Shown here piece after piece: positions 55,387-63,094 of a DNA stretch of 64,000 nucleotides; position 1 is the stretch's first letter; every line of letters begins with the position of its first letter. The notes beneath the pieces were generated by a model. That model was not told the origin of the DNA, did no database searches, and saw nothing but the letters and a program-made list of their open reading frames with translations. The position numbers were made by a program, and so were the translations under genes. Source of the DNA: Lachnospiraceae bacterium UBA7205 (GTDB lineage: Bacteria; Bacillota; Clostridia; Lachnospirales; Lachnospiraceae). The stretch lies in assembly GCA_002490665.1 (NCBI GenBank), contig DKUL01000001.1, forward strand, positions 62,001-126,000. The letters are read 5' to 3'.

Positions 55387-56393
55387 TATTTACGAAAAGA
55401 CAGGGCATGAAAAAACAGAATAACTTAAAACGAAAAGACAGGGCTCTATGGGGATCTATCTATGTTTTTGCATTTGCTGCCGCCTTTGCGGGGTCTATTG
55501 CCTTCAAAGTGAAGCATGACCCATTGGGCGGGGAATTTAAGGCTGACTGGAACGACTCGGTTGGCAAAGTATATACGGATATTGCTTACGGCAAGGGCGA
55601 GGCAAATACCTTTGACCTCTATGTGCCAGCCGATGGTTCGAGAAGCGGTTATGGTCTGATTGTATACCTCCATGCCGGCGGTTTTACAAGCGGTGATAAG
55701 TCAGGCGATGCCGAAATGCTGGAATGGCTCTGTTCCAAGGGCTATGTTACCGCGGGTGTTAACTATACGCTGGTGAGCGAAGCGCATCCTGATGCAAGCG
55801 TGTACTCCCAGTCCGTGGAAATCAGGGAAAGCATCCCCTATGTGATTGCAGAAGCGGAAAAGCTGGGATATCCCATTGACAAAATGGCAGTTTCAGGCGG
55901 TTCGGCGGGCTGCTGTCTCGCCCTGCTGTATGCTTATCGTGATGCGGAAACTTCACCTGTACCTGTTAAAATGGTCTTCGGGGCAGCCGGTCCGTCCTCG
56001 TTTTATCCTGAAGACTGGAAATGTTATGGTTTCGATATCGGAAGTGCGGAGAGCGATACTGCCGCAAGGGTGATGTTTAGCGCCATGGCAGGCAGGGAGC
56101 TGAAAGCGGAATTTGGCACGCCGGAATACGATGATGAAATAAGGGATATTTCCGCCCTGCTCTGGGTAAATGAAAATAGTGTTCCGACCCTTCTGGCATA
56201 TGGAAAATATGACAAGGTTCAGCCCTATGAGGGCTCGCAAAGGCTTCTGAAGGCGCTTGAGGATAACCATGTTCCCCATGATTATTATTTATGTGAACAT
56301 TCGGGTCACGGACTGCAAAATGACAATAAAGTATATCGGGATTACATGCGAAAGATACTCGAATACCTAGACACTTATATGCCTTTAAAATAA
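55383..56393 (+). CDS. Membrane-anchored alpha/beta hydrolase (esterase/lipase)
   Basis: A 336-residue hydrolase with a basic N-terminus and one membrane helix (about 22-44), leaving the catalytic domain probably outside. The oxyanion block is YLHAGGF (usually HGGGF), the nucleophile Ser is in SGGSAG (about 174), the acid in YGKYDKVQPY (about 283) and the His in EHSGHGL (about 317). It belongs to the hormone-sensitive-lipase/BD-FAE-like group that cleaves small esters. TetR-controlled, downstream of the 44-residue peptide. Confidence 0.88.
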   Translation: MIFTKRQGMKKQNNLKRKDRALWGSIYVFAFAAAFAGSIAFKVKHDPLGGEFKADWNDSVGKVYTDIAYGKGEANTFDLYVPADGSRSGYGLIVYLHAGGFTSGDKSGDAEMLEWLCSKGYVTAGVNYTLVSEAHPDASVYSQSVEIRESIPYVIAEAEKLGYPIDKMAVSGGSAGCCLALLYAYRDAETSPVPVKMVFGAAGPSSFYPEDWKCYGFDIGSAESDTAARVMFSAMAGRELKAEFGTPEYDDEIRDISALLWVNENSVPTLLAYGKYDKVQPYEGSQRLLKALEDNHVPHDYYLCEHSGHGLQNDNKVYRDYMRKILEYLDTYMPLK

Positions 56394-56407
56394 AACAAGG
56401 CCGCGGG

Positions 56408-57235
56408 CTATATCATGCACCATATCATAATGGCTTGCTGAATCACGCACAGGTTCTTTTTAAATTCATACCCTGCGAAATATTCCGACTGTATTACATC
56501 ATCCGCGACTTCCTCGCCACGGTAAAATGGAGGACATGGATTCAGCAGCGCACGCCCGTTAGCCATATCCATTGCTTCTTTCGTTACCTGACATTCCTTA
56601 AAGTCCTCCACTTCTTCCGCGGAGAGGGAATCTGTACATACAATATCTTTTCCTCTGATTGCTTCTTTTATATTATGATATGCCTTCACATTTTCCATTT
56701 CATAGCCAGAAGCGCAGCATTGTGATAACTCAAATCCCATTATTTGGGATGCCTCTTTCCAAGTCAGACCGATATTGCCCTTTTTCCCGCAAAACAAATA
56801 TTTATCACGGATAAAGTCATCCCTGATTTTTGACAGCGAATACATATCCGCTAAAATTTCACAGGGATGATTTGCGTTCGTCATTGCATTAATCACCGGA
56901 ACCTTTGCGTATTTGGCGAACGTTTCAATGAACTGTATCTCCTTGTGGCGGATAATAACCATGTCCGCCCATTGATTTAAATAACCGCACACATCCCTTA
57001 AATCTTCCTTTTTATCCAGCGCACCACTTGGAAATAATATGGACTGACCTCCCAGCTGATATATCCCTTTTTCAAAAGTTACCCGCGTTCTGATGCTTGA
57101 ATCAGGGAAAAACGCAATGACGCACTTTCCATCAAGAAAACCACTATATTTCCCGCCGCTGATTTCATCTGCAATCGCAAATATCTCATATACATCATTG
57201 GACTGTAAATCAGTCAGTCTTATCAGATTTTTCAT
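56408..57235 (-). CDS. Atypical ornithine/aspartate carbamoyltransferase family protein
   Basis: A 275-residue transcarbamylase-like protein, shorter than the usual 305-335. The carbamoyl-phosphate motif SIRTR (47-51) and the HPC motif in NANHPCEILADMYSL (123-125; usually HPCQ) are kept, and a GGQSILF block follows the first. The amino-acid-binding loop, HCLP in ornithine and HPLPR in aspartate enzymes, reads NPCPPFYRGEEV here, and the second-substrate loop around GLTWKEASQIMGFELSQC is unusual. So the fold is clear but the second substrate is unknown. GAGGAGG precedes the ATG. It overlaps the upstream 78-codon gene by 26 bases. Confidence 0.75.
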   Translation of the reverse strand: MKNLIRLTDLQSNDVYEIFAIADEISGGKYSGFLDGKCVIAFFPDSSIRTRVTFEKGIYQLGGQSILFPSGALDKKEDLRDVCGYLNQWADMVIIRHKEIQFIETFAKYAKVPVINAMTNANHPCEILADMYSLSKIRDDFIRDKYLFCGKKGNIGLTWKEASQIMGFELSQCCASGYEMENVKAYHNIKEAIRGKDIVCTDSLSAEEVEDFKECQVTKEAMDMANGRALLNPCPPFYRGEEVADDVIQSEYFAGYEFKKNLCVIQQAIMIWCMI

Positions 57236-57446
57236 GGGTGTCCTCCTCTTTCATTTTCAGTTTTTGTATCCTGTCATTATACTTACTACACTCTAATTCC
57301 ATTCTTTTTAAATCCAAGCACTGCTTTCTGGCAGAAAAATTCTCTCCTGAGATATATTTTTGGTAAAGGACATTTGCAGTATTTGCTATATCACTTATAT
57401 GTTCATTACACCATTCGATTTCTTTAATAAATGGTAACTGTGTCAT
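57210..57446 (-). CDS. Small hypothetical protein (78 residues) coupled to the carbamoyltransferase
   Basis: A soluble, charged, probably coiled-coil protein (CNEHISDIANTANVLYQKYI ... KYNDRIQKLKMKEEDTHEK) with a good TAGGAG site 6 bases before its ATG. The 26-base overlap with the carbamoyltransferase gene indicates joint translation. No family recognised; a subunit or chaperone role is possible. Confidence 0.65.
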   Translation of the reverse strand: MTQLPFIKEIEWCNEHISDIANTANVLYQKYISGENFSARKQCLDLKRMELECSKYNDRIQKLKMKEEDTHEKSDKTD

Positions 57447-57549
57447 AAAATTCTCCTAATCGTGTAGCGATATGTCCCCGCCTCACTTTGCGCATACCCC
57501 ACACGCCGCCTCAGCAGCATACTTCCATGCATGCATTATACACATTACC

Positions 57550-57714
57550 TTACAGCTGCTTATTATTCCAAAGGCGTTCCACACATACCGCGGCAATATA
57601 CAGGCATATTCCCGTCAATACGGATAGCATTATATCTTGCAGCACATACTGCAACCCTATCACCATCATGACAACGGGACGCAACGGCGATTTAAATATT
57701 TTATTTTCATTCAT
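57550..57714 (-). CDS. Small membrane protein (54 residues) coupled to MerR
   Basis: A short frame (MNENKIFKSPLRPVVMMVIG ... AAVCVERLWNNKQL) with two hydrophobic helices. Its ATG lies eight bases inside the end of the MerR gene (ATGAATGA) with GGGAG in front, so it is translationally coupled. No family recognised. It may be the membrane effector controlled by the MerR protein. The stretch 57447-57549 after it shows no gene. Confidence 0.6.
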   Translation of the reverse strand: MNENKIFKSPLRPVVMMVIGLQYVLQDIMLSVLTGICLYIAAVCVERLWNNKQL

Positions 57715-58636
57715 AATAATCGCTCCCTTTCCACTCCGGATATCTTTCCAAGAATTTTCTGTCTGCTATTTGCAGGGACTCGTGGTATTCCCGATATGAC
57801 TGGCTCAGGCGGCACATTGCAGGAATAAAAATATCGTCATACCCGCTCTCCCTGTTAAACTGCCGCAGCACCTCCTTCATGCGGTACGCCGGCGTTGCCC
57901 GATATTCCTCTGTCTGCATGTATTCCATACACTGTCGTATTGTCTCATCATTTATGTCCAAATACTGTTCTATATGACTGACCGCGCCGCGCATGCCGGA
58001 TGACATTTTCTCATAATCAGCTTCTGAAAACTCTGCTGACATCGCATCCAAAAATTCGCGCAAATCATTCGGTATAACAAACTGTGTATTATCCAAAAAA
58101 GTGACAATTGTGTCATATGCTTCCTGCTGTTCCTGTGTCTGGACGGGCTCACAAAGATATGGCGCAAAATGTACGCAGATAAAGTCCCCATAATAACTGG
58201 GAAAAGCGTTTCGCAGGCGTTCCAGAACTGTCTGCTTCTTTTGAAGCTGCCACAGCCTGTCCTGTATCCCTTCCCAGTCCTGATTTCTTGCAAGCTCCGC
58301 GAGCAGCTGCTGTTTTTCCTGCATCAGCGTTATCTCCCTATGCCTCTGGTTCAAGATATTATTGAGCGTCTTATTTTGTGTGAATTTATTTTCACATGCT
58401 CCACTATTTTGCACCGGATTTATGTTTTCCTGAACGGACAGGATTTCGCGTATATCAGAAACCGGCACGCCCAGATTCCTCAAAACGGATATCTTTTTTA
58501 ACCGCGCAACCTCACTGTCGGGAAAGTCACGATATCCGTTTTCCTGCTGCATGGGTGTCACCAAACCCTGCTTAATATAATATTCCACTGCCTTTTTGGT
58601 CAGTGAACATGTCTGGCATACTTCGTTTATCAGCAT
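57707..58636 (-). CDS. MerR family transcriptional regulator
   Basis: A 309-residue regulator. The N-terminal winged HTH is clear (INEVCQTCSLTKKAVEYYIK, GLVTPMQQENGYRDF, ARLKKISVLRNLGVPVSDIREIL), a coiled coil follows (about 85-125) and a C-terminal helical domain of about 180 residues has no recognised ligand signature. The promoter upstream has the long spacer with palindrome typical for MerR control, so it regulates itself and probably the divergent hydrolase-acetyltransferase gene. Confidence 0.88.
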   Translation of the reverse strand: MLINEVCQTCSLTKKAVEYYIKQGLVTPMQQENGYRDFPDSEVARLKKISVLRNLGVPVSDIREILSVQENINPVQNSGACENKFTQNKTLNNILNQRHREITLMQEKQQLLAELARNQDWEGIQDRLWQLQKKQTVLERLRNAFPSYYGDFICVHFAPYLCEPVQTQEQQEAYDTIVTFLDNTQFVIPNDLREFLDAMSAEFSEADYEKMSSGMRGAVSHIEQYLDINDETIRQCMEYMQTEEYRATPAYRMKEVLRQFNRESGYDDIFIPAMCRLSQSYREYHESLQIADRKFLERYPEWKGSDYYE

Positions 58637-58726
58637 CTTTTTCGCACCCCCCAGTACAATTTTTGTCTACTCAGCAGACATTCTTATGTCCTGCATCCTA
58701 AATGCGCAAAAAAATTTTATAAAACT

Positions 58727-58757
58727 ATAATAAACCATTCCCCAAGGGGGCAGTCAA
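58727..58757 (-). promoter_or_regulatory. MerR-type promoter with 19-base spacer and operator
   Basis: On the minus strand TTGACT (58757-58752), a 19-base spacer and TATTAT (58732-58727). The spacer contains CCCCTTGGGG (58740-58749), a palindrome centred as in known MerR operators. The 19-base spacing is the hallmark of promoters twisted open by MerR proteins. Confidence 0.7.
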
Positions 58758-58780
58758 TAGAATTTTTCAGATTTTTTCAC

Positions 58781-58823
58781 GGACTTTGCAGTAAATGCAA
58801 AGTCCTGAACTGTTACATTGACA
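58781..58823 (+). promoter_or_regulatory. Palindrome and -35 box upstream of the hydrolase-GNAT gene
   Basis: GGACTTTGCA-GTAAA-TGCAAAGTCC (58781-58805) is a perfect dyad. TTGACA (58818-58823) follows, with a weak -10 (TATCGT at 58841-58846, 17-base spacer). The dyad may be an operator or an upstream hairpin. Confidence 0.45.
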
Positions 58824-58924
58824 ACTCTCTTATTTCGTATTATCGTTATACTAAAACATGTTTAAAAATGCTTTAGTGGTCAAAACTCAAGCTACTGAAT
58901 TGTTCGCAAAAAAGGAGAATTACA

Positions 58925-60031
58925 ATGAAAATTGCCATATTATTTTCGGGTATCGGTTACAATTATGATAAACCATTGTTATATTATGCCGGAAAAATCT
59001 GCAGCCATTACCAGTATGAATCTGTCCGCGTGGCATACAGCAGCCTTCCGAAAAACATCGCGGAAGCGTTTCCGGATGCCTATGCACAGGCAGAAGCCTA
59101 TTTGGAAAACATCCAGTGGAGCGAATATGATGACATTTTGTTTATCTCAAAAAGTATCGGAACTGCTGTCGCGGCGGCATATGCCCAAAACCACAAAATT
59201 GCGTGCCGGAATATTTACTATACCCCACTGGCACAGACATTTGACTTTGCGCCACAGGCGGGGATTGTGTTTCATGGCACAAGCGACCCTTGGGCTGAAA
59301 CGGCTGTCATTGAAGAAAAATGCAGGCAGTGGCGCCTGCCGCTCCATATCATAGACAATACCAACCATTCCCTTGAACTTTGTGCCAATCATTGCACTGT
59401 CCTGCAAAATATCCGGATAGTGGAGGATGTCATGAAACTGTCAGAACAGTATATTGCGCACGGAATTTTTTACAGAACCCTTCAGGCTGATGAAATCTGC
59501 CGCGAACTGTTTCGCGATTTTGTCCGCCACCAGAATGTGGAAAAATGCCTGCGAAAAGAAAACGGAGCGTGGGTAGTTCAGGACGCTCCATTTGTTGACG
59601 ACTGGTCGGAAAGTGACTATCAGTTTTTAATTGACTGCCTAAAAAACACCCTCCGCACAGGGGGGCTTGTGTACGGCTCTTTTTGTGCACAGCCCCATAC
59701 AGAGGATGTATGCCGCAGAAGCGGCGCATGTACATTGAAAGGCTTTGTATCCGTAGAGTCTACATTATTTGGCGGCGCGCAGGGTTACCTTGACCTTTCG
59801 TCCATTCATGTGTCCGAGGATATGCGCGGGAAAGGAATCGGAAAAACGCTGTTTCACACTGCCAAAGACTGGGCCAGGAAAAAGGGCGCCAAAAAGCTGT
59901 ATATCTCCTCCCACTCTGCCATAGAAACGCAGGCATTTTACAAAGCCATGGGCTGTGTCGACGCACAGGTGTATGACCAGCACCATGTTGCACAGGAGCC
60001 ATATGACCGGCAGCTGGAATGCCTGCTGTAA
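58925..60031 (+). CDS. Fusion of alpha/beta hydrolase-like and GNAT acetyltransferase domains
   Basis: A 368-residue two-domain protein. Residues 1-180 resemble a small alpha/beta hydrolase: nucleophile elbow FISKSIGTAVA (Ser about 77), VFHGTSDPWA (acid) and IDNTNHSLEL (His). Residues 185-368 form a GNAT N-acetyltransferase: LDLSSIHVSEDMRGKGIGKTLF (acetyl-CoA loop, in parts) and KLYISSHSAIETQAFYKAMGC. The join is not a frameshift; the frame is continuous. GGAG lies 8 bases before the ATG. It is divergent from MerR and may detoxify or modify a compound that MerR senses. Confidence 0.82.
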   Translation: MKIAILFSGIGYNYDKPLLYYAGKICSHYQYESVRVAYSSLPKNIAEAFPDAYAQAEAYLENIQWSEYDDILFISKSIGTAVAAAYAQNHKIACRNIYYTPLAQTFDFAPQAGIVFHGTSDPWAETAVIEEKCRQWRLPLHIIDNTNHSLELCANHCTVLQNIRIVEDVMKLSEQYIAHGIFYRTLQADEICRELFRDFVRHQNVEKCLRKENGAWVVQDAPFVDDWSESDYQFLIDCLKNTLRTGGLVYGSFCAQPHTEDVCRRSGACTLKGFVSVESTLFGGAQGYLDLSSIHVSEDMRGKGIGKTLFHTAKDWARKKGAKKLYISSHSAIETQAFYKAMGCVDAQVYDQHHVAQEPYDRQLECLL

Positions 60032-60035
60032 GCTG

Positions 60036-60704
60036 TCAGAACTCCTTCTTCTCTATTATTTTGCACGATATTTTATAGGAGAGAACGAACAGTACCGCGA
60101 TAATGCCAGCTGTAATCAGCGCAAGCATACCCGCGCCAAGTCCCATGAAGCTGCTGACTGTCTCCACGGCTGACCCTAGAAGTTCACTGAGCATAGCAAT
60201 TACTCCTAAGCAGGCCGACATACATCCTACCATCACGACTGTCAGTATCCTGCTCTTTTGCTGACCAAATTTAATCTGAAGCGGAATTTCCAACACCAAA
60301 AGAAAATATGCCGCCGGAAGCGATAAGGATATGCTTACGATATATTCTACCAGATTCGCTTCCGCAGCCTGCCAGATTACAAGGGCAGCCCACGAGAGCG
60401 CCGCTATCACTACATATGGTACTGTCGTCAGCAAAAATCCAAATAAATACTTTTCAAAAACATAATCCTTTCTTGATATTGGCAATGTAAACAGATACGC
60501 AAATCCATTCTCCGCCTCGTCAAAGTTAACGGTGCTCAGTGTCAGAAAAGAGCACAATATTGCAACATACCCCACAAAAAAAGTCATCCTCATGCTGCCT
60601 GCCAGAAATATTGCCCAAACAACCATTAAGACAAAGAGTAATTTCATCTGTGATATTATCAATTTGATGTCCTTTAATACTAAACCTTTCACTGATTTAC
60701 TCAT
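60036..60704 (-). CDS. ABC transporter permease of the GntR operon
   Basis: A 222-residue membrane protein with about six helices of the ABC-2 type (KLLFVLMVVWAIFLAGSMRM, FDEAENGFAYLFTLPISRKDY, which is the usual start of this permease family). The start is the ATG with AGGGGG 8 bases upstream; a TTG one codon earlier is less likely. It overlaps the ATPase stop by eight bases. Substrate unknown; YtrA-type operons respond to cell-wall antibiotics. Confidence 0.87.
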   Translation of the reverse strand: MSKSVKGLVLKDIKLIISQMKLLFVLMVVWAIFLAGSMRMTFFVGYVAILCSFLTLSTVNFDEAENGFAYLFTLPISRKDYVFEKYLFGFLLTTVPYVVIAALSWAALVIWQAAEANLVEYIVSISLSLPAAYFLLVLEIPLQIKFGQQKSRILTVVMVGCMSACLGVIAMLSELLGSAVETVSSFMGLGAGMLALITAGIIAVLFVLSYKISCKIIEKKEF

Positions 60705-61560
60705 CAACCTTACCCCCTAATCTACGTTTCGCCAGCATGGTAATCACTTCATCAATGCTGCCTTTCTCTATCACAACCGACGAATAATTATCCTGATAAA
60801 ACTGCCTCTGGTTTGTCAGGCAGCTATACCCAAAGCTTTCCTTTTTCGTTTCCAGCAGATATGACTTATCCAGTTTTTCATACTGCGCGTCCGTCACCTT
60901 CAGCAACCCATACTCGTTCAATAATACGTCCGTATCTTCATGCAGTACGATTTTCCCATTGTCAATCATGTAGACATCATCGCAGATGCCTTCCAAATCG
61001 CTGGAAATGTGGGAGCTTATCACGATGCTCCGGTCGCCGTTTTCTGCATATTCGCGCAGAAGTCCCAGCAGCTCATCCCTTGCCACGACATCCAGTCCCG
61101 CAGTCGGTTCATCCAGAATCAGGAGCTTTGCATCATGCGAGAGCGCGACAAGAATTTGCAGTTTGCGCTTCATACCGGTGGAAAAATCCTTGATTTTCTT
61201 TTTGAGCGGAAGCTCCAGCCGCTCACACTCCGCCATAAATATTTCCCTGGAAAAATCCGCGTACATGGTATCCAGCACCGGTATGAAATCCCTGATGGTA
61301 AACCAGCTGCATAATCCTGAATCCGAGAGCACGACGCCAATCTTCTCCCTGTCTGCCTGCGTAAGCTCCGCCACATCTTTGCCAAACACCTCCACCGTCC
61401 CGCCGTCTGTATGTATCAGTCCCAGAATTGCCTTAAATGCAGTACTTTTTCCGGCGCCGTTTCTGCCGATTAATCCTGTCACCTGCCCCACAGGCACCTG
61501 CATGGAACATTCCAGCCGGAAATTATCGTATTGCTTCAAAACATTATCCATCCGAATCAT
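60697..61560 (-). CDS. ABC transporter ATP-binding protein of the GntR operon
   Basis: A 287-residue ATPase with Walker A (GRNGAGKST), signature FSTGMKRKLQI (degenerate, where LSGGQ is usual) and Walker B (LLILDEPTAGLD), followed by VISSHISSDLEG. The C-terminal 70 residues are an accessory domain. AAGGAAG lies 8 bases before the ATG. Pairs with the overlapping permease. Confidence 0.92.
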   Translation of the reverse strand: MIRMDNVLKQYDNFRLECSMQVPVGQVTGLIGRNGAGKSTAFKAILGLIHTDGGTVEVFGKDVAELTQADREKIGVVLSDSGLCSWFTIRDFIPVLDTMYADFSREIFMAECERLELPLKKKIKDFSTGMKRKLQILVALSHDAKLLILDEPTAGLDVVARDELLGLLREYAENGDRSIVISSHISSDLEGICDDVYMIDNGKIVLHEDTDVLLNEYGLLKVTDAQYEKLDKSYLLETKKESFGYSCLTNQRQFYQDNYSSVVIEKGSIDEVITMLAKRRLGGKVDE

Positions 61561-61616
61561 ATATCTAACTTCCTTTCCTAAAAAAATTTAATGAAAAAAT
61601 CCTGCCAATCACACTG

Positions 61617-61991
61617 CTATGTATCCTCGAGCACAATCTCAAACAGCTCCCTGATTTCGCCGTCCTCCATGCCACAGCTGCGCGCTTTGCGAATCGTCTT
61701 TTCAAATTCCGTTTCCACTTCCTTTTTCTTTTCCTCCAGCATCTGTGCCTGACTGGCACATGCCACGTAGCTTCCCTTGCCATGCACTGTCACGACGAAG
61801 CCCTCTGCCTCAAGCTGGTCATATGCCTTTTTGACAGTCAGCGCGCTGACCTTGATTTCTTTTGCCAGCGTCCTGACAGACGGAAGCATGGTCTCCTCTA
61901 TCAGTTCGCCATGTATGATTTTATCCTTAATCTGACTGACAATCTGCTCATAGACAGGCTGCATGGAGGAATGGTTAATTATCAGATTCAT
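61617..61991 (-). CDS. GntR family regulator (YtrA subfamily)
   Basis: A 124-residue repressor: winged HTH (PVYEQIVSQIKDKIIHGEL, LPSVRTLAKEIKVSALTVKKAYDQLE in parts, EGFVVTVHGKGSYVA) and a short C-terminal dimer helix, as in YtrA proteins, which lack a large ligand domain. The start MNLIINHSS follows TAGGAAT; a frame start 15 codons earlier is rejected. First gene of the ABC operon; the palindrome at 62112-62162 is its likely operator. Confidence 0.9.
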   Translation of the reverse strand: MNLIINHSSMQPVYEQIVSQIKDKIIHGELIEETMLPSVRTLAKEIKVSALTVKKAYDQLEAEGFVVTVHGKGSYVACASQAQMLEEKKKEVETEFEKTIRKARSCGMEDGEIRELFEIVLEDT

Positions 61992-62111
61992 ATTCCTATC
62001 AACTTCCTTTTCTTTATGAATTGTCCCGCAACGCACCCATTTTATCTCGTGCGCGAGGTATCATACTTTTGTTCATGAACATCTTTCAAAACAAGGAACC
62101 TTGCTTTTATA

Positions 62112-62162
62112 TAAACAGTATATAACAGCTCCTAACTGTTGTCAACTGTTTTATACTGTTTA
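62112..62162. promoter_or_regulatory. Likely GntR (YtrA-type) operator
   Basis: TAAACAGTATATAACAG (62112-62128) is repeated in inverted form (62146-62162) with one mismatch; a further CTAACTGTTGTCAACTG stretch lies between the arms. It is about 120 bases upstream of the GntR gene. Confidence 0.6.
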
Positions 62163-62381
62163 TTTCAATACATATACTTAAAGCTTACGCCACTGCAATT
62201 TCCCATACAAATTGAGCAGGAGAATGTCCTTCTCCACTACTCGCCGCGCGCCCCATTCGCCGCCAAGTGGCATATTTCCTCTTCATGGCGCTCCACAATC
62301 GAGTTGGGAAGACTTTCCCTACTCGTGCGCTGGGCGTCCGTCAGCTTGCTGACATATTTCATCTGGATGCCCATGTGCATA
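62163..62381. other. Gene-poor stretch
   Basis: No supported gene. A 47-codon minus-strand frame (starting MHMGIQMKYVSKLTDAQRTS, about 62238-62381) has no ribosome site or known family and may be a decayed remnant. Base composition is richer in G and C than the flanking sequence. Confidence 0.35.
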
Positions 62382-62421
62382 AAAGGTATCCTGCTTACAA
62401 GTTTGTAAGCAGGATACCTTT
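62382..62421 (-). terminator. Strong terminator after the ImmA-PIN operon
   Basis: AAAGGTATCCTGCTTACAA and its perfect 19-base inverted copy are separated by two bases. On the minus strand the stem ends in CCTTTTAT. It follows the PIN-like gene by seven bases. Confidence 0.75.
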
Positions 62422-62428
62422 CTTAAAT

Positions 62429-63088
62429 TCATAAATATTCCTGACAGGCTTTAATATATTCTCCAAGTGTCGATGGCAGCCCATGTCTTTTTATCACATC
62501 AACACAGTATTTTTTATAAACAGACTTTAACGCTCTACTGTTAGAATTATCAAATTGTCTGGCATAATAAATATATGCAGAAAGCAAAATAATGTCAAAA
62601 GTTATAATGTCAACATTTTTCAGGTCTTCCAGCTCATGTGCAACGTTATCAACCATAATTTCCTTTGAACAAAAATAATTTATATTGTGATATGCGGCAT
62701 ATGCCAGACTATACACTTCCCCGCGATCCTTTGAACAGCCACGCACATATTTTACCAGTTCATGCCTCGCTATGTTATTAAAAATTGTCGTATATTTCGG
62801 ATCAGCGCCATAAAGTCCGTCCTCATCTACAATTACCACATTCTTACCTTTATATGTATCCACAAATGCCCTTGCATCATCATCCAATTCCTTATATACT
62901 TCATTATGGATATAAATATCTGTAAAGCTCTCGAATAAAGGCTTGATATACAGTCGTTCCATATTCTCAAAGGAACAGTTCTTATCCGATCCCCTTTCTG
63001 ATATACCTACCATAAAAATATTGGCATCAAAAAGAATTGGCTTATTCAATAAATCATGCAGGGCAGTTTTCTTCAATGGCGTTATCAT
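62429..63088 (-). CDS. PIN-like domain protein
   Basis: A 219-residue protein whose N-terminus KPILFDANIFMVGI looks like the first PIN strand with its catalytic Asp; further acidic positions occur in IHNEVYKELDDDA, SKDRGEVYSLAYA and IMVDNVAHELEDL and DIITFDIILL, in the order expected for a PIN-type metal-binding nuclease. It follows the ImmA/IrrE gene by six bases. PIN proteins are often toxins that cut RNA; here the partner is a protease/regulator instead of a classic small antitoxin. Assignment by eye, so moderate. Confidence 0.65.
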   Translation of the reverse strand: MITPLKKTALHDLLNKPILFDANIFMVGISERGSDKNCSFENMERLYIKPLFESFTDIYIHNEVYKELDDDARAFVDTYKGKNVVIVDEDGLYGADPKYTTIFNNIARHELVKYVRGCSKDRGEVYSLAYAAYHNINYFCSKEIMVDNVAHELEDLKNVDIITFDIILLSAYIYYARQFDNSNSRALKSVYKKYCVDVIKRHGLPSTLGEYIKACQEYL

Positions 63089-63094
63089 AAATAT

